Position numbers and translations under genes: made by a program. This document shows positions 54,413 to 64,000 of a stretch of DNA of 64,000 nucleotides, piece by piece. The DNA comes from CBDFKJ01 sp965248805 (GTDB taxonomy: Bacteria > Pseudomonadota > Alphaproteobacteria > UBA6615), in assembly GCA_965248805.1 (NCBI GenBank), contig CBDFKJ010000009.1:1364001-1428000 (forward strand). Reading direction: 5' to 3'. Positions within the stretch are counted from its first letter, which is position 1, and each line of letters opens with the position of its first letter. The notes beneath the pieces were generated by a model. That model did no database searches. It saw only the letters and a list, made by a program, of their open reading frames with translations, and was not told the origin of the DNA.

Positions 54413-54428
54413 GAAAGCGGGCGCCCCA

Positions 54429-54893
54429 ATGCTCAGGCTCTCTCGGATGATGGACTACGGCGTCGTGGTGCTGTCGCAATTGGCCTACGAGGCCCCAACC
54501 ATGGCGACGGCGACCGATATCGCCGGCGCCACCGGCGTGCCGGCACCGACGGTCAGCAAGCTGCTGAAATTGCTGGTTCATGCCGGTTTGGTGACGTCCC
54601 ATCGCGGGGCCCTTGGGGGCTACGCCCTGGCGCGCTCGCCGGTGTGCATTTCCATCGCCGAGGTGATCGCGGCCATCGATCGGCCGGTGGCGCTGACGTC
54701 CTGCGTCGACGGCGCGCCCGATACCTGCAAGGTCGAGGCGATCTGCCCCATTCGCGGCCGCTGGAACAAAGTCAACGCGGCGCTCAGGCGCACGTTGGAG
54801 GAGATCACCCTGGCCGAGCTGATTGCGCCCGGCTCGTTCGTGCATCACGTGTCACCCGGGCCCGCAAGCGCCGGTGGCGCGGTGGCCCACTAG
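54429..54893 (+). CDS. Rrf2-family Fe-S assembly regulator (SUF regulator)
   Basis: 154 residues. The N-terminal winged helix MLRLSRMMDYGVVVLSQLAYE and TGVPAPTVSKLLKLLVHAGLV (residues 38-58) are typical of SUF-linked Rrf2 proteins. Three Cys within TSCVDGAPDTCKVEAIC near 92-108 match the 2Fe-2S ligands of IscR. It should sense Fe-S status and repress the operon when clusters are sufficient. An upstream in-frame ATG at 54351 would overlap the candidate operator and is rejected. Twelve bases separate it from sufB. Confidence 0.93.
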   Translation: MLRLSRMMDYGVVVLSQLAYEAPTMATATDIAGATGVPAPTVSKLLKLLVHAGLVTSHRGALGGYALARSPVCISIAEVIAAIDRPVALTSCVDGAPDTCKVEAICPIRGRWNKVNAALRRTLEEITLAELIAPGSFVHHVSPGPASAGGAVAH

Positions 54894-54905
54894 TCGGAGC
54901 ATACG

Positions 54906-56356
<1,451 letters not shown>

Positions 56357-56360
<4 letters not shown>

Positions 56361-57121
56361 CGGACAGCTTGCTGGATGTGGCCGATCTGCACGTCTCGGT
56401 TGACGGCAAAGAAATCTTGAAAGGTGTCAGCCTGCGCATCGCCGGCGGCGAGGTGCACGCCATTATGGGACCGAACGGCTCGGGCAAGAGCACGTTGTCC
56501 TTCGCCTTGGCGGGTCGCGACGGATACGACGTTACCTCGGGCACCGTGCGCTACGACGGGCAGGATTTGCTGGCGCTGGAAGCGGAGGCGCGCGCCGGCG
56601 CCGGTGTGTTCCTGGCGTTTCAATATCCGGTGGAGATCCCCGGCGTCGGCAGCGTGACGTTCCTGAAGACGTCCTACAACGCCGTGCGCAAGTATCGCGG
56701 CGAGGGCGAGCTCGATGCCATGCAGTTCCTGAAGTTGGTGCGCACCAAGGCGACGGCACTCGACGTCGGCGACGGGATGCTGAAGCGGCACGTCAACGTC
56801 GGCTTCTCCGGCGGCGAGAAGAAGCGCTACGAGGTGTTGCAGATGGCGGTGCTGGAACCGCGCCTAGCGGTCCTCGACGAAACGGATTCCGGCCTCGACA
56901 TCGACGCGCTGAAGGTCGTTGCCGACGGCGTCAACGCCCTGCGCTCGCCCGACCGTGGCATGCTGATCATCACCCACTACCAGCGCCTGCTGGACTATCT
57001 GGTGCCCGACTTCGTGCACGTGATGGCCGGTGGTCGCATCGTGCGCAGCGGCGATAAGTCGCTGGCTCTCGAGCTCGAGGAGAAGGGCTACGGCCAATTC
57101 CTCGATGCAGCGGCGGCGTAG
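56357..57121 (+). CDS. sufC: Fe-S cluster assembly ATPase SufC
   Basis: 254 residues, ABC-type ATPase of the SufBCD complex. Walker A GPNGSGKST near 37, ABC signature VGFSGGEKKRYE near 150, Walker B LAVLDETDSGLDID near 173 and switch His in IITHYQR near 207 are intact. No membrane domain. It overlaps sufB by four bases, and sufD follows. Confidence 0.97.
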
Positions 57122-57182
57122 GCGTTGCGATGACCGCGCTGCTTGAGCGTTTTGCCGTAGATCCGGCACTGCCGGCTATCCC

Positions 57183-58409
57183 ATGGGCGGCCGACTTGCG
57201 GAACGGGGCCGCATCGCCTTTCTCGACCAGGGCCTGCCGACGCCAAAGTGGGAGGCGTGGAAGTACACCAACCTGACGCGCCGCCTGCAAGAAGACTATC
57301 GGCCGGTTCGCAGTGAACCGGCCGCGGCGCTGCCGACAGACGTGCCGGACCTCGATGCGGTTCGCATCGTCATGGCGAACGGCCTGAGTTGCGCGCACTT
57401 GTCGACAGGGGACGACCTCCCCGACGGAGTCGTCGTGCGCAGCCTGGCACAGGCGGTCGGCGAAGGAGGGCCGGCGATCCGGCAACAGTTAGGCGGGCTG
57501 GCGAACACGCACGGCGCGCCATTCACCGCGCTCAATCAGGCGGGTTTCGCCGACGGTCTATACCTGGAGGTTGCCGAGCGTGTCGCCCTCGATCGACCCA
57601 TCCATCTGGTCGAATTGAACGATGATGGGCCGCATGCCAGCCATCTGCGCCATGTCATCGCACTGGCGGCCGGCGCCTCGGCGACATTGGTGCAGAGTCG
57701 CATCGGGCTCGGCGACGGCGGCGACTTCTCGAACACGGTGAGCGAAGTTCAGCTCGGTGCCGGCGCCACGCTACACCACGTCGTGCTGCAACGCGAAGGG
57801 GTGGGCTCCGTGGACATCGCCCGCACCGACGTCGACCTTGACGAGGGCGCTCGCTACGACCGCTTCACTGTGCAGCTCGGGTCCGGGTTGAGCCGCCACG
57901 ATGTGCAGGTGCTGCTGTCGGCGCCGCATGCATCGTGCCGGCTGGCGGGTGCCTATCTGGCCCTCGATCGCGGCCACGTGGACAACACGAACTTCATCGA
58001 CCATATCGCACCCGATACCTCGTCGAAGCAGGAATTCAAAGGCGTGATTGCCGGCCGCGGCCGAGCGGTGTTCCAGGGCAGAACGCGTGTCTGCCGGAAT
58101 GCCCAGCGCGCCGACGGGCATCAGTTGAGCCAGGCGTTGTTGCTGTCGCCGGAGGCGGAGATCGACGCCAAGCCGGAGCTGGAGATCTATGCCGACGACG
58201 TCAAATGCAGCCACGGCGCCGCAGCCGGCGCGCTTGATGACGAAGCCCTGTTCTACATGCGCGCGCGAGGCATCGACCGGGCCAGCGCGCGGCGCCTGTT
58301 GGTCGAAGCCTTCCTGATGGAGCTGGTCGAGACAGCGCCGTACGCGCCGATGGGCGAGGCGATGGCGGTCGCCGTGCGCGCGCGCTTGAACGCGCTGGAG
58401 ATCAAATGA
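57183..58409 (+). CDS. sufD: Fe-S cluster assembly protein SufD, N-terminus frameshifted
   Basis: 408 residues from the internal ATG. The body is a clear SufD: GLPTPKWEAWKYTNL near 18, a beta-helix, and a C-terminal HGAAAGALDDEALFYMRARGI near 340. The normal N-terminus MTALLERFAVDPALPAIPW is encoded from the ATG at 57130, eight bases after sufC, but in another frame that meets a stop near 57270. The frames would join as PAIPW-MGGRLAERGR if one ATGG tandem copy had been lost near 57183. It is either a mutation tolerated by restart at 57183, or a sequence error. Confidence 0.88.
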   Translation: MGGRLAERGRIAFLDQGLPTPKWEAWKYTNLTRRLQEDYRPVRSEPAAALPTDVPDLDAVRIVMANGLSCAHLSTGDDLPDGVVVRSLAQAVGEGGPAIRQQLGGLANTHGAPFTALNQAGFADGLYLEVAERVALDRPIHLVELNDDGPHASHLRHVIALAAGASATLVQSRIGLGDGGDFSNTVSEVQLGAGATLHHVVLQREGVGSVDIARTDVDLDEGARYDRFTVQLGSGLSRHDVQVLLSAPHASCRLAGAYLALDRGHVDNTNFIDHIAPDTSSKQEFKGVIAGRGRAVFQGRTRVCRNAQRADGHQLSQALLLSPEAEIDAKPELEIYADDVKCSHGAAAGALDDEALFYMRARGIDRASARRLLVEAFLMELVETAPYAPMGEAMAVAVRARLNALEIK

Positions 58410-59656
58410 GCGCGATTGCCGACACCATGGTCGCATCGGGCTACGACGTCGAGGCGGTGCGCCGCGACTTCCCCATACTCGCGCGCGCGGTCCATGGCCG
58501 GCCCCTGGTCTTCCTCGACAGCGCCGCCTCGGCGCAGAAGCCGACACAGGTGCTCGACGCGGTGCGCGGGGTGTACGAGCAGGAATACGCCAACGTCCAC
58601 CGCGGTGCCTACTGGCTGAGCGAGCGTGCTACCGATAGCTTCGAGGGCGCGCGCGAGACCGTCCGCCAATTCATCAATGCCGCCGATCGGCGCGAGGTCG
58701 TGTTCACGCGCAACGCCACCGAATCGATCAACTTGGTGGCCGCGTCCTATGGCCGAACTTTCTTGCAGCCCGGTGATGAGATCGTCATCACCGAAATGGA
58801 GCACCACTCCAACATCGTGCCGTGGCAGTTCCTGCGTGACGAAAAGGGGATCGTGCTGAAAGTCGCGCCGGTCTCCGACGATGGCGTGTTCCTGCTCGAC
58901 GAGTTCGAAAGGCTCTTGGGATCGCGCACCAAGCTGGTGGCGCTGACCCATGTCTCCAACGTGCTGGGCACCGTCGTGCCGGTGGAGGACGTCGTCAAGC
59001 TCGCGCACGACGCCGGCGCCAAGGTGCTGATCGACGGCTGTCAGGCGGTGATGCACATGCCGGTCGACGTGCAGGCGCTGGACTGCGATTTCTATGTCTT
59101 CTCCGGCCACAAGTTCTACGGCCCGTCGGGCATCGGCGTGTTGTACGGCAAGGCGGATCTGCTGAACGCCATGCCGCCCTACATGGGCGGCGGGGAGATG
59201 ATCAAGACCGTCAGTTTCGAGCGCAGTACCTGGGCCGATCTGCCGCACAAGTTCGAGGCCGGTACGCCGGCGATCGCGCAGGCTATCGGGCTCGGCGCGG
59301 CGATCGACTATGTCAACGACATGGGTCTCGACAGCATCGGCGCCCATGAGGCCGATCTGTTGCGTTATGCCACCCAGCGGCTGTCGGCGGTCGAAGGGTT
59401 GAAGGTGATCGGCACCGCGCCGGGCAAGGCTAGCGTTATATCCTTCACGCTCGACTGCGCCCACCCGCACGACATCGCCACTATTGTCGACCGCGCTGGC
59501 GTGGCGATCCGCGCCGGTCATCATTGCGCCCTGCCGTTGATGGAGCGCATGGGTATTCCGGCGGCGGCGCGGGCATCGTTCGGTCTGTACAATACGCGCG
59601 CCGACGCCGACGCCTTGGCCAACGCGCTGGAGACGGTGCGGGAGATTTTCGCCTGA
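58406..59656 (+). CDS. sufS: cysteine desulfurase SufS (group II)
   Basis: 416 residues. It delivers persulfide sulfur to SufU or SufE. FLDSAASAQKPTQVLDAV near 34, RNATESINLVA near 100, PLP Lys in FSGHKFYGPSGIGVLYG near 234 and active Cys in RAGHHCALPLMERMG near 373 are as in SufS/CsdA. Overlaps sufD by four bases and sufU by one. Paired with SufU (no sufE seen), as in Gram-positive-like systems. Confidence 0.96.
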   Translation: MSAIADTMVASGYDVEAVRRDFPILARAVHGRPLVFLDSAASAQKPTQVLDAVRGVYEQEYANVHRGAYWLSERATDSFEGARETVRQFINAADRREVVFTRNATESINLVAASYGRTFLQPGDEIVITEMEHHSNIVPWQFLRDEKGIVLKVAPVSDDGVFLLDEFERLLGSRTKLVALTHVSNVLGTVVPVEDVVKLAHDAGAKVLIDGCQAVMHMPVDVQALDCDFYVFSGHKFYGPSGIGVLYGKADLLNAMPPYMGGGEMIKTVSFERSTWADLPHKFEAGTPAIAQAIGLGAAIDYVNDMGLDSIGAHEADLLRYATQRLSAVEGLKVIGTAPGKASVISFTLDCAHPHDIATIVDRAGVAIRAGHHCALPLMERMGIPAAARASFGLYNTRADADALANALETVREIFA

Positions 59657-60120
59657 TGCTGGACGATCTGCGCGAACTCTATCAGGAGGTGATCCTCGAT
59701 CACGGCAAGCGCCCGCGCAATTTCCGCGCTGCTGACGACGCGAGCAACCATGCGCATGGCAATAATCCCCTGTGTGGCGACCGGCTGACCGTATTCGTGA
59801 AGGTCGACGACGACGGGTGCGTTGCGGACGCTTCTTTCGTCGGCAATGGCTGCGCCATCTCGATGGCGTCGGCCTCGATGATGACCGAGATGATCCGCGG
59901 CAAGCGCCTGGCGGAGGTGGAAACGCTCTATCGCCGATTCCACAATATGTGCACGGGCGAGGCCGAGGCGCCGGCGGCCGATGGATTGGACGACGAAATG
60001 GATCGGTTACAGGTGCTATCGGGCGTGCGCGGGTTTCCAGTGCGGGTCAAATGCGCGACGCTGGCCTGGCACACGATGAATGCGGCCCTACATGGCCAGG
60101 ATGACGTAACGACGGAATAG
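59656..60120 (+). CDS. sufU: SufU/IscU-like Fe-S assembly protein
   Basis: 154 residues. LRELYQEVILDHGKRPRNF opens the protein. The three Cys ligands lie in NPLCGDRLTV (near 41), VGNGCAISMA (near 66) and VKCATLAWHTM (near 129). The insert between the second and third Cys (about 95-115) is typical of SufU rather than IscU. SufU accepts sulfur from SufS. The ATG shares a base with the sufS stop. An additional Cys occurs in HNMCTGE. Confidence 0.93.
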   Translation: MLDDLRELYQEVILDHGKRPRNFRAADDASNHAHGNNPLCGDRLTVFVKVDDDGCVADASFVGNGCAISMASASMMTEMIRGKRLAEVETLYRRFHNMCTGEAEAPAADGLDDEMDRLQVLSGVRGFPVRVKCATLAWHTMNAALHGQDDVTTE

Positions 60121-60144
60121 GCGGGATGAGGAAGGCTCGGAACA

Positions 60145-60552
60145 ATGCATGATATGCGCGTAATGTACGACCCGGTCTTCGGCGGCCATGGTGCCGGCGG
60201 TGATGATGCGGTCGCCAATGCCGGCACGCCCAAGCCGCCCGAGGTTCCGGCGGCCGACAAGGAAGCGGCGGTCGTGGCGCTGAAATCGGTGTTCGATCCG
60301 GAAATCCCCGTTAACATTTACGACCTGGGCTTGATTTATGATGTCTCGGTGGACGACGCCGGCGCCGCGACGGTGGTTATGACCCTGACCACACCGGCGT
60401 GCCCGGTCGCCGCCTCGATGCCGCAGGAAGTCGCCGATACCGTGGCGGCGGTGGAAGGCATCGGCAAGGTCGAAGTGCAGTTGATTTGGGAGCCGGCGTG
60501 GACTCCGGAACGCATGTCCGATGAAGCGCGCCTGGCGCTGGATATGTTTTAA
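60145..60552 (+). CDS. sufT: SUF system protein SufT (DUF59/MIP18 family)
   Basis: 135 residues. The first 35 are a variable Gly/Ala-rich leader. The DUF59 core has VFDPEIPVNIYDLGLIYDV near 50 and the conserved Cys in TLTTPACPVAASMP near 80. It acts in cluster maturation or delivery under high Fe-S demand. It lies between sufU and the A-type carrier gene, as in many alphaproteobacterial suf operons. Confidence 0.92.
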   Translation: MHDMRVMYDPVFGGHGAGGDDAVANAGTPKPPEVPAADKEAAVVALKSVFDPEIPVNIYDLGLIYDVSVDDAGAATVVMTLTTPACPVAASMPQEVADTVAAVEGIGKVEVQLIWEPAWTPERMSDEARLALDMF

Positions 60553-60575
60553 CGATTTGGAGCGAGGCTAGCACC

Positions 60576-60911
60576 ATGGCTGGGCAGGTGATTACGCTGA
60601 CCGACGCCGCTGTGGAGCGGGTGCGCACGCTGATCGCGGGCGCCGACCGGCCGGTCGCGGGCTTGCGTGTCGGCATCGATACGCGCGGCTGCTCCGGCAA
60701 GAGCTACGTCGTCGAGTATGCCGATGGGCCGCGCCAGTTCGAAGAGGTCATCGAAGCAAACGGCGTGACGATCTTCATCGATCCGGCGGCGGTGATGTTC
60801 CTGATCGGCTCGGAGATGGACTACACCGAGGGCCAGTTCAAATCCGGCTTCGAATTCCACAACCCGAACGAAAAGGGCCGTTGCGGCTGCGGCGAGTCCT
60901 TCCACGTCTGA
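60576..60911 (+). CDS. sufA: A-type Fe-S carrier (SufA/ErpA/IscA-like)
   Basis: 111 residues. The three Cys of the HesB/IscA fold are present: DTRGCSGKSYVVEY near 38 and the C-terminal GRCGCGESFHV. It carries assembled or storage clusters to apo-proteins. The N-terminal half VITLTDAAVERVRTLIA is typical. Four bases before the ferredoxin gene. SufA against ErpA is not resolved from sequence; the operon context favours SufA. Confidence 0.93.
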   Translation: MAGQVITLTDAAVERVRTLIAGADRPVAGLRVGIDTRGCSGKSYVVEYADGPRQFEEVIEANGVTIFIDPAAVMFLIGSEMDYTEGQFKSGFEFHNPNEKGRCGCGESFHV

Positions 60912-60915
60912 GGGC

Positions 60916-61296
60916 ATGGACGCACCCGAACTTGCCGGCGCCGCGCAGACCGAAGCGGTGAGCACGCCGGTGATGGTGTTCATCGAGCCCGACGGCACGC
61001 GCCGCGAGGTCGAGGCGCCGCTGGGGCTTTCGGTGATGGAGATTGCCCACCGCCACGGGATCGATATCGAAGGCGCGTGCGAGGGCTCGCTCGCCTGCTC
61101 GACGTGTCACGTCATTGTCGATCCCGGTTGGTACGACCGGCTGCAGGAGCCGTCCGAGGACGAGGAGGACATGCTCGATCTCGCCTTTGGCCTGACCCGC
61201 ACCTCCAGGCTCGGCTGCCAGATCATTATCACGCTGGCGCTCGACGGCCTGACCGTGCGCCTCCCAGAGACCGTTAACAACATGCTGCTGGGCTGA
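60916..61296 (+). CDS. 2Fe-2S ferredoxin, adrenodoxin/Isc type
   Basis: 126 residues with an N-terminal polar tail of about 20 residues, then the ferredoxin fold. Ligands: Cys in EGACEGSLACSTCHVIV (C-x5-C-x2-C near 55-63) and Cys in LGCQIIITLALDGL near 99. The DxxDEEDMLDLAFGLTRTSRLG helix region is characteristic of vertebrate-type Isc ferredoxins. It likely gives electrons for cluster assembly. Last gene of the Fe-S operon. Confidence 0.93.
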   Translation: MDAPELAGAAQTEAVSTPVMVFIEPDGTRREVEAPLGLSVMEIAHRHGIDIEGACEGSLACSTCHVIVDPGWYDRLQEPSEDEEDMLDLAFGLTRTSRLGCQIIITLALDGLTVRLPETVNNMLLG

Positions 61297-61391
61297 CGCG
61301 GTCGCTACCGCTGGGCATCGCCAGACGGGTCCACAGCGGCTTGGCGACGTTGCCTTAGCGCCGGGTGCGGTCTATATACCCGGCCTCGGTC

Positions 61392-61468
61392 CGGGGAGTA
61401 GCTCAGCCTGGTAGAGCACCACGTTCGGGACGTGGGGGCCGGAGGTTCAAATCCTCTCTCCCCGACCA
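61392..61468 (+). tRNA. tRNA-Pro (anticodon CGG)
   Basis: 77 bases. Acceptor CGGGGAG pairs with CTCCCCG, followed by A and an encoded CCA. D-arm around GCTCAGCCTGGTAGAGC, anticodon loop TTCGGGA in a CACG/CGTG stem, T-arm GGAGG-TTCAAAT-CCTCT. Located just before an integrase remnant, consistent with use of the tRNA 3' end as an attachment site. Confidence 0.96.
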
Positions 61469-61569
61469 GCTAAACCCCTCACATTATTCGTAAAATTCCG
61501 CCGGTAATTCCGCCGTATTTGTGCGTGTGCGGGCGGAAATATGATATCCACATCGCTCGGGGTAGTGCA

Positions 61570-62103
61570 ATGCCGGTTTACCGCGGGCCGAAGAGCCAAA
61601 ACTGGATCATCGAATTCACGTACAGTGGCCAACGCTTCAGGAAATCGTCCGGGACTTCGAACAAGCGCGAGCCGCTAGAACTCGAGCGACGCTGGCGCAG
61701 CCAAATCTACGACCAAGCGACGCTGGGCCAATCAGTGTCGATGACGTTGGATGAGGCGCTTGATCGCTATTGGTCGACTATCATCGTCCCCCGCGGCAGA
61801 AAACGCTCCGCACAGAATACGCTCTACCTCCTAGAGCGCATCCGCAGAGACTTTGGCTCTGAGACACCGCTTGAGGCCTTGGCGAGAGTCTCGGATTGGG
61901 CTGATCGCCTCCTCGGAGCTGGTCTCTCGCCATCGACCGTCAACCGCAATTTCGACGCCATGAAGGCGATCGACGCTGCAACGGCCTCCGTACATCCCCA
62001 AGAAATCGGGGCGACCGCAGACCACTCGCTTCTTGACGGAGGATGAGGAGACGAGGCTCATCGTCGCTAGCCCTCCCTACCTGAGGGACCTTCTCGTGTT
62101 CCT
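61570..62103 (+). pseudogene. tyrosine-type integrase remnant, frameshifted and truncated
   Basis: An N-terminal half of a phage-type integrase: MPVYRGPKSQNWIIEFTYSG, then a SAM-like core-binding domain (LDEALDRYWSTIIVPRGRK, LSPSTVNRNFDAMKAI). Around 61965-61990 the frame shifts by one: homology continues in the other frame as TLQRPPYIPKKSGR and TRFLTEDEETRLIVASPP, the beginning of the catalytic domain. Coding then ends at an IS630-family transposase gene. The catalytic Arg/His/Tyr set is missing, so it is inactive. It probably entered an integrated element at the adjacent tRNA-Pro. Confidence 0.82.
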
Positions 62104-62104
62104 A

Positions 62105-63124
62105 CTAGTGGATTGATTCCAACGTTTGGAACCCTCGGTTTCGGGCTGCGATGATGTCGTCGGGGTCGGCTTTCGTTATGAATGGCTGTGGGTTGGCCGC
62201 ATTGTATTCGCGGACGAAGCGGTTGATTGCGGCCTGGAGATCGACGACGGAATGGAAGACGCCGTGCTTGAGCCGCCGCCGGGTGAGTTTTGCGAAGAAG
62301 CCCTCGACGGCATTGAGCCACGAGCAGGAGGTCGGTGTGAAGTGGAAAGTCCAGCGCGGATGGCGGGCGAGCCAGGCGCGGACCTTGTCCTTGTTGTGCG
62401 CCGCGTAGTTGTCGACGATCGCGTGGATGGCCTTGTCCGCCGGCACCGTGCGCTCGATGCGGTTGAGGAAGCGGATGAACTCCTGATGGCGGTGGCGCTG
62501 CATGTTCTGGCCGATCACCGTTCCGTCCAGAACGTTGAGCGCCGCAAACAGCGTGGTCGTGCCGTGCCGTTTGTAGTCATGGTGCCGGCGCGTCCCTTCT
62601 TCATCGGCAGACCGGCGGTCGAGCGCCTGGATCTGTGACTTCTCATCGATCGACAACACCACCGCATGGGCCGGCGGGTCGACATACAGGCCGACGATAT
62701 CGGTGAGTTTCTCGGCGAAGGCAGGGTCGGTCGACAGCTTGAAGTTGCGCCAGCGGTGCGGGCTGAGACCGTGAGCCTTCCAGATCGCCTGCACCGTCGA
62801 GGCGGCAATACCGGCCGCCCTGGCGATCGCGCGCAACGTCCAGTGGGTCGCCTCAAACGGCGGCGGTTGCTGCGTCAGGCGCACGATCTCGGCGACACGA
62901 TCGAGCGGGACCGGCGCCTTGCCGGGCGGACGGGACTTGTCGCGAAGCAGGCCGCCGACACCCTCGTGCATGAACCGCTCTTGCCAGCGCCACACGCAGG
63001 TCTTGGACTTGCCGGTCTCGGTCATGATCGCCGAGGTGCCCAGACCCTCGCCGCTGAGAAGGACAATATGTGCCCGCCAGACGTGTCTCTGCGGGCTCTT
63101 GGGATCCGCGACGACCGCGCGCAT
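62105..63124 (-). CDS. IS630-family transposase
   Basis: 339 residues. HTH of the Tc1/mariner-like type (TSAIMTETGKSKTCVWRWQERF near 30), then DDE domain: SIDEKSQIQALDR near 159, IHAIVDNYAAHNKDKV near 236 and TSCSWLNAVEGFFAKL near 270 (Asn/Glu). The C-terminus RGFQTLESIH is usual for the group. About fifteen residues of the usual N-terminus are absent or out of frame, so the gene may be truncated upstream. Element ends and TA duplications could not be located with certainty. It cut the integrase gene. Confidence 0.9.
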   Translation of the reverse strand: MRAVVADPKSPQRHVWRAHIVLLSGEGLGTSAIMTETGKSKTCVWRWQERFMHEGVGGLLRDKSRPPGKAPVPLDRVAEIVRLTQQPPPFEATHWTLRAIARAAGIAASTVQAIWKAHGLSPHRWRNFKLSTDPAFAEKLTDIVGLYVDPPAHAVVLSIDEKSQIQALDRRSADEEGTRRHHDYKRHGTTTLFAALNVLDGTVIGQNMQRHRHQEFIRFLNRIERTVPADKAIHAIVDNYAAHNKDKVRAWLARHPRWTFHFTPTSCSWLNAVEGFFAKLTRRRLKHGVFHSVVDLQAAINRFVREYNAANPQPFITKADPDDIIAARNRGFQTLESIH

Positions 63125-63434
63125 CGACCGGCATTTGCGCAGACGCAGGCATCGAAACGACCGTCAGCCACAACGCGGCCGCAGTGCCAACACAACCGCA
63201 CCAATTGCCTGCCATGATGGGCACTCCTGCTGCGCCGGCATCGACTCCGCGAACACACTGACCGCGATGGGCGCCGGGGTCAATCGCCGCGCGATGGAGC
63301 GTGGCGGTTCGCGACGCTTCACGCTTGCACGCCTGCGGCGCGTGACGCACTTTGCGCGGGTCCGGCGACTGTCCTTGTGTTTCCGTGACGATCCCGCGCC
63401 TAATCGATGCCCGCCAGCCAGCGTTTTGGGTGCC
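63125..63434. other. 310-bp region between the IS630-type transposase and the glycosyltransferase gene
   Basis: No complete gene. On the minus strand, from 63215, an ATG opens a signal-peptide-like stretch (TAAALWLTVVSMPASAQ) that then runs into the transposase region out of frame; this may be the 5' stub of an exported protein gene cut by the insertion. No other feature is seen. Confidence 0.4.
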
Positions 63435-64000
63435 ATGCGCATACTGATCGGCTCCTATGCGTTCGCTCCGAGCATCGGTGGCGCGGAGACCGTGTCCCGT
63501 TTGCTCGCGGAGGCGTTTGTCCGCCAAGGTCACGACGTCAAACTGGTAACCACAACGCCGTCCTCCGAGCCTGATGCCTGGCCCTTCGAGGTCATTCGCA
63601 CGCCAAAAGCGGCGGCGCTGCTGACGTGCCTGCGTTGGTGCGACATCCATTTGCAGAACGGACTCAGCCTGCGTCTCGGCTGGCCACGAGTTCTGGTCAA
63701 CCGGCCGACGATTGTTGCCCAGTTCGGGTTTTATGGACACGCGCGCGGCGTTCGCGACTGGCGCACGCACGCCAAGGTTCGAGTGTTGCGGTTGTGCGAG
63801 GTGATTGCGGTCAGTCAGGCGGTCCGGGACGACCTCCCGGCTGACATCGGGCGCGCGGCAAGGGTGATTCACAACCCATATGACGATGTTCGGTTCAAAC
63901 GGACCAACGGGGCGACCGCGCACTCGATATGGTGTTTGTCGGTCGATTGGTGACGGACAAGGGCGTCGATGTCCTGCTGAAAGCACTCGCCGCACTACGC
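63435..64000 (+). pseudogene. GT4-family glycosyltransferase, partial, with a one-base frameshift
   Basis: Starts MRILIGSYAFAPSIGGAETV, the glycosyltransferase B-fold donor with glycine-rich loop. It continues FVRQGHDVKLVTT, HLQNGLSLRLGWP and VIAVSQAVRDDLP (residues 135-147). After residue 160 the frame runs to TGA at 63953, but the expected GT4 core (MVFVGRLVTDKGVDVLLKAL) is encoded in another frame up to the window edge. The switch lies at the GGGG run at 63909-63912, which looks like a lost G. It is either a pseudogene or a sequence error. The gene continues beyond the window. Confidence 0.8.

Overview
The window is high-GC DNA from an alphaproteobacterium, most like a Rhodospirillales-type lineage. 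The evidence is gene content: an NDUFA12-type complex I accessory subunit, the alphaproteobacterial order aroQ-accB-accC-aat-DUF2155-mlaD-NDUFA12, a CC0125/CC1285-type lipoprotein, SPOR-tailed D-Ala-D-Ala carboxypeptidase, ClpS-ClpA, a YhdP/AsmA-like protein, and a SUF operon led by an Rrf2 regulator. The species cannot be named from the sequence.

Layout. 1-8 kb: gamma-glutamylcyclotransferase, D-Ala-D-Ala carboxypeptidase, clpS-clpA, a lipoprotein, a small protein ending in a FliM-like peptide, a FemAB-like protein and a RidA protein. 8.1-12.8 kb: an accessory island of two mobile elements. An IS5-family element splits a 144-codon gene. Immediately after it lies a 2.87 kb IS1595-family element with 24-bp terminal inverted repeats that carries four AT-rich passenger genes. 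13.3-18 kb: NDUFA12, two mlaD genes, DUF2155, aat, accC, accB, aroQ. 18-26.4 kb: a PLP decarboxylase, a GrpB protein, then a tyrosine/homogentisate catabolic operon (hpd-hmgA-fahA-S9 peptidase-maiA) divergent from a MarR regulator. 26.4-44.7 kb: DsbA-like protein, M48 protease, a gamma-glutamyltransferase-like protein lacking the catalytic threonine, aminotransferase, RNase E, amidase, PBP1A, prfB with its programmed +1 frameshift, a periplasmic copper/heme cluster, and glnE. 44.8-51 kb: YhdP-like protein, tyrS (apparently with an AUA start), anmK, a hydrolase. 51.2-61.3 kb: a long Fe-S assembly operon, cysE - two IscS-like desulfurases - rrf2 - sufB - sufC - sufD - sufS - sufU - sufT - sufA - ferredoxin. 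61.4-64 kb: tRNA-Pro(CGG), a decayed integrase beside it, an IS630-family transposase, and a frameshifted glycosyltransferase running off the end.

The most interesting locus is the IS1595-family element at 9926-12797. Its right inverted repeat contains a well-spaced promoter (TTGACA, 17 nt, TATATG) that can transcribe the transposase and, in tight or overlapping series, a MerR-HTH/DUF433 antitoxin-like protein, a PIN-like toxin-like protein, a 48-residue charged protein and a 154-residue C-tail-anchored membrane protein. The element therefore looks like a transposon whose cargo is a VapBC45-like toxin-antitoxin module with two additional uncharacterised partners.

Limits: all calls come from reading the sequence and family knowledge. 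No alignments or searches were run. The frameshifts in sufD, the integrase and the glycosyltransferase could be real mutations or sequence errors.
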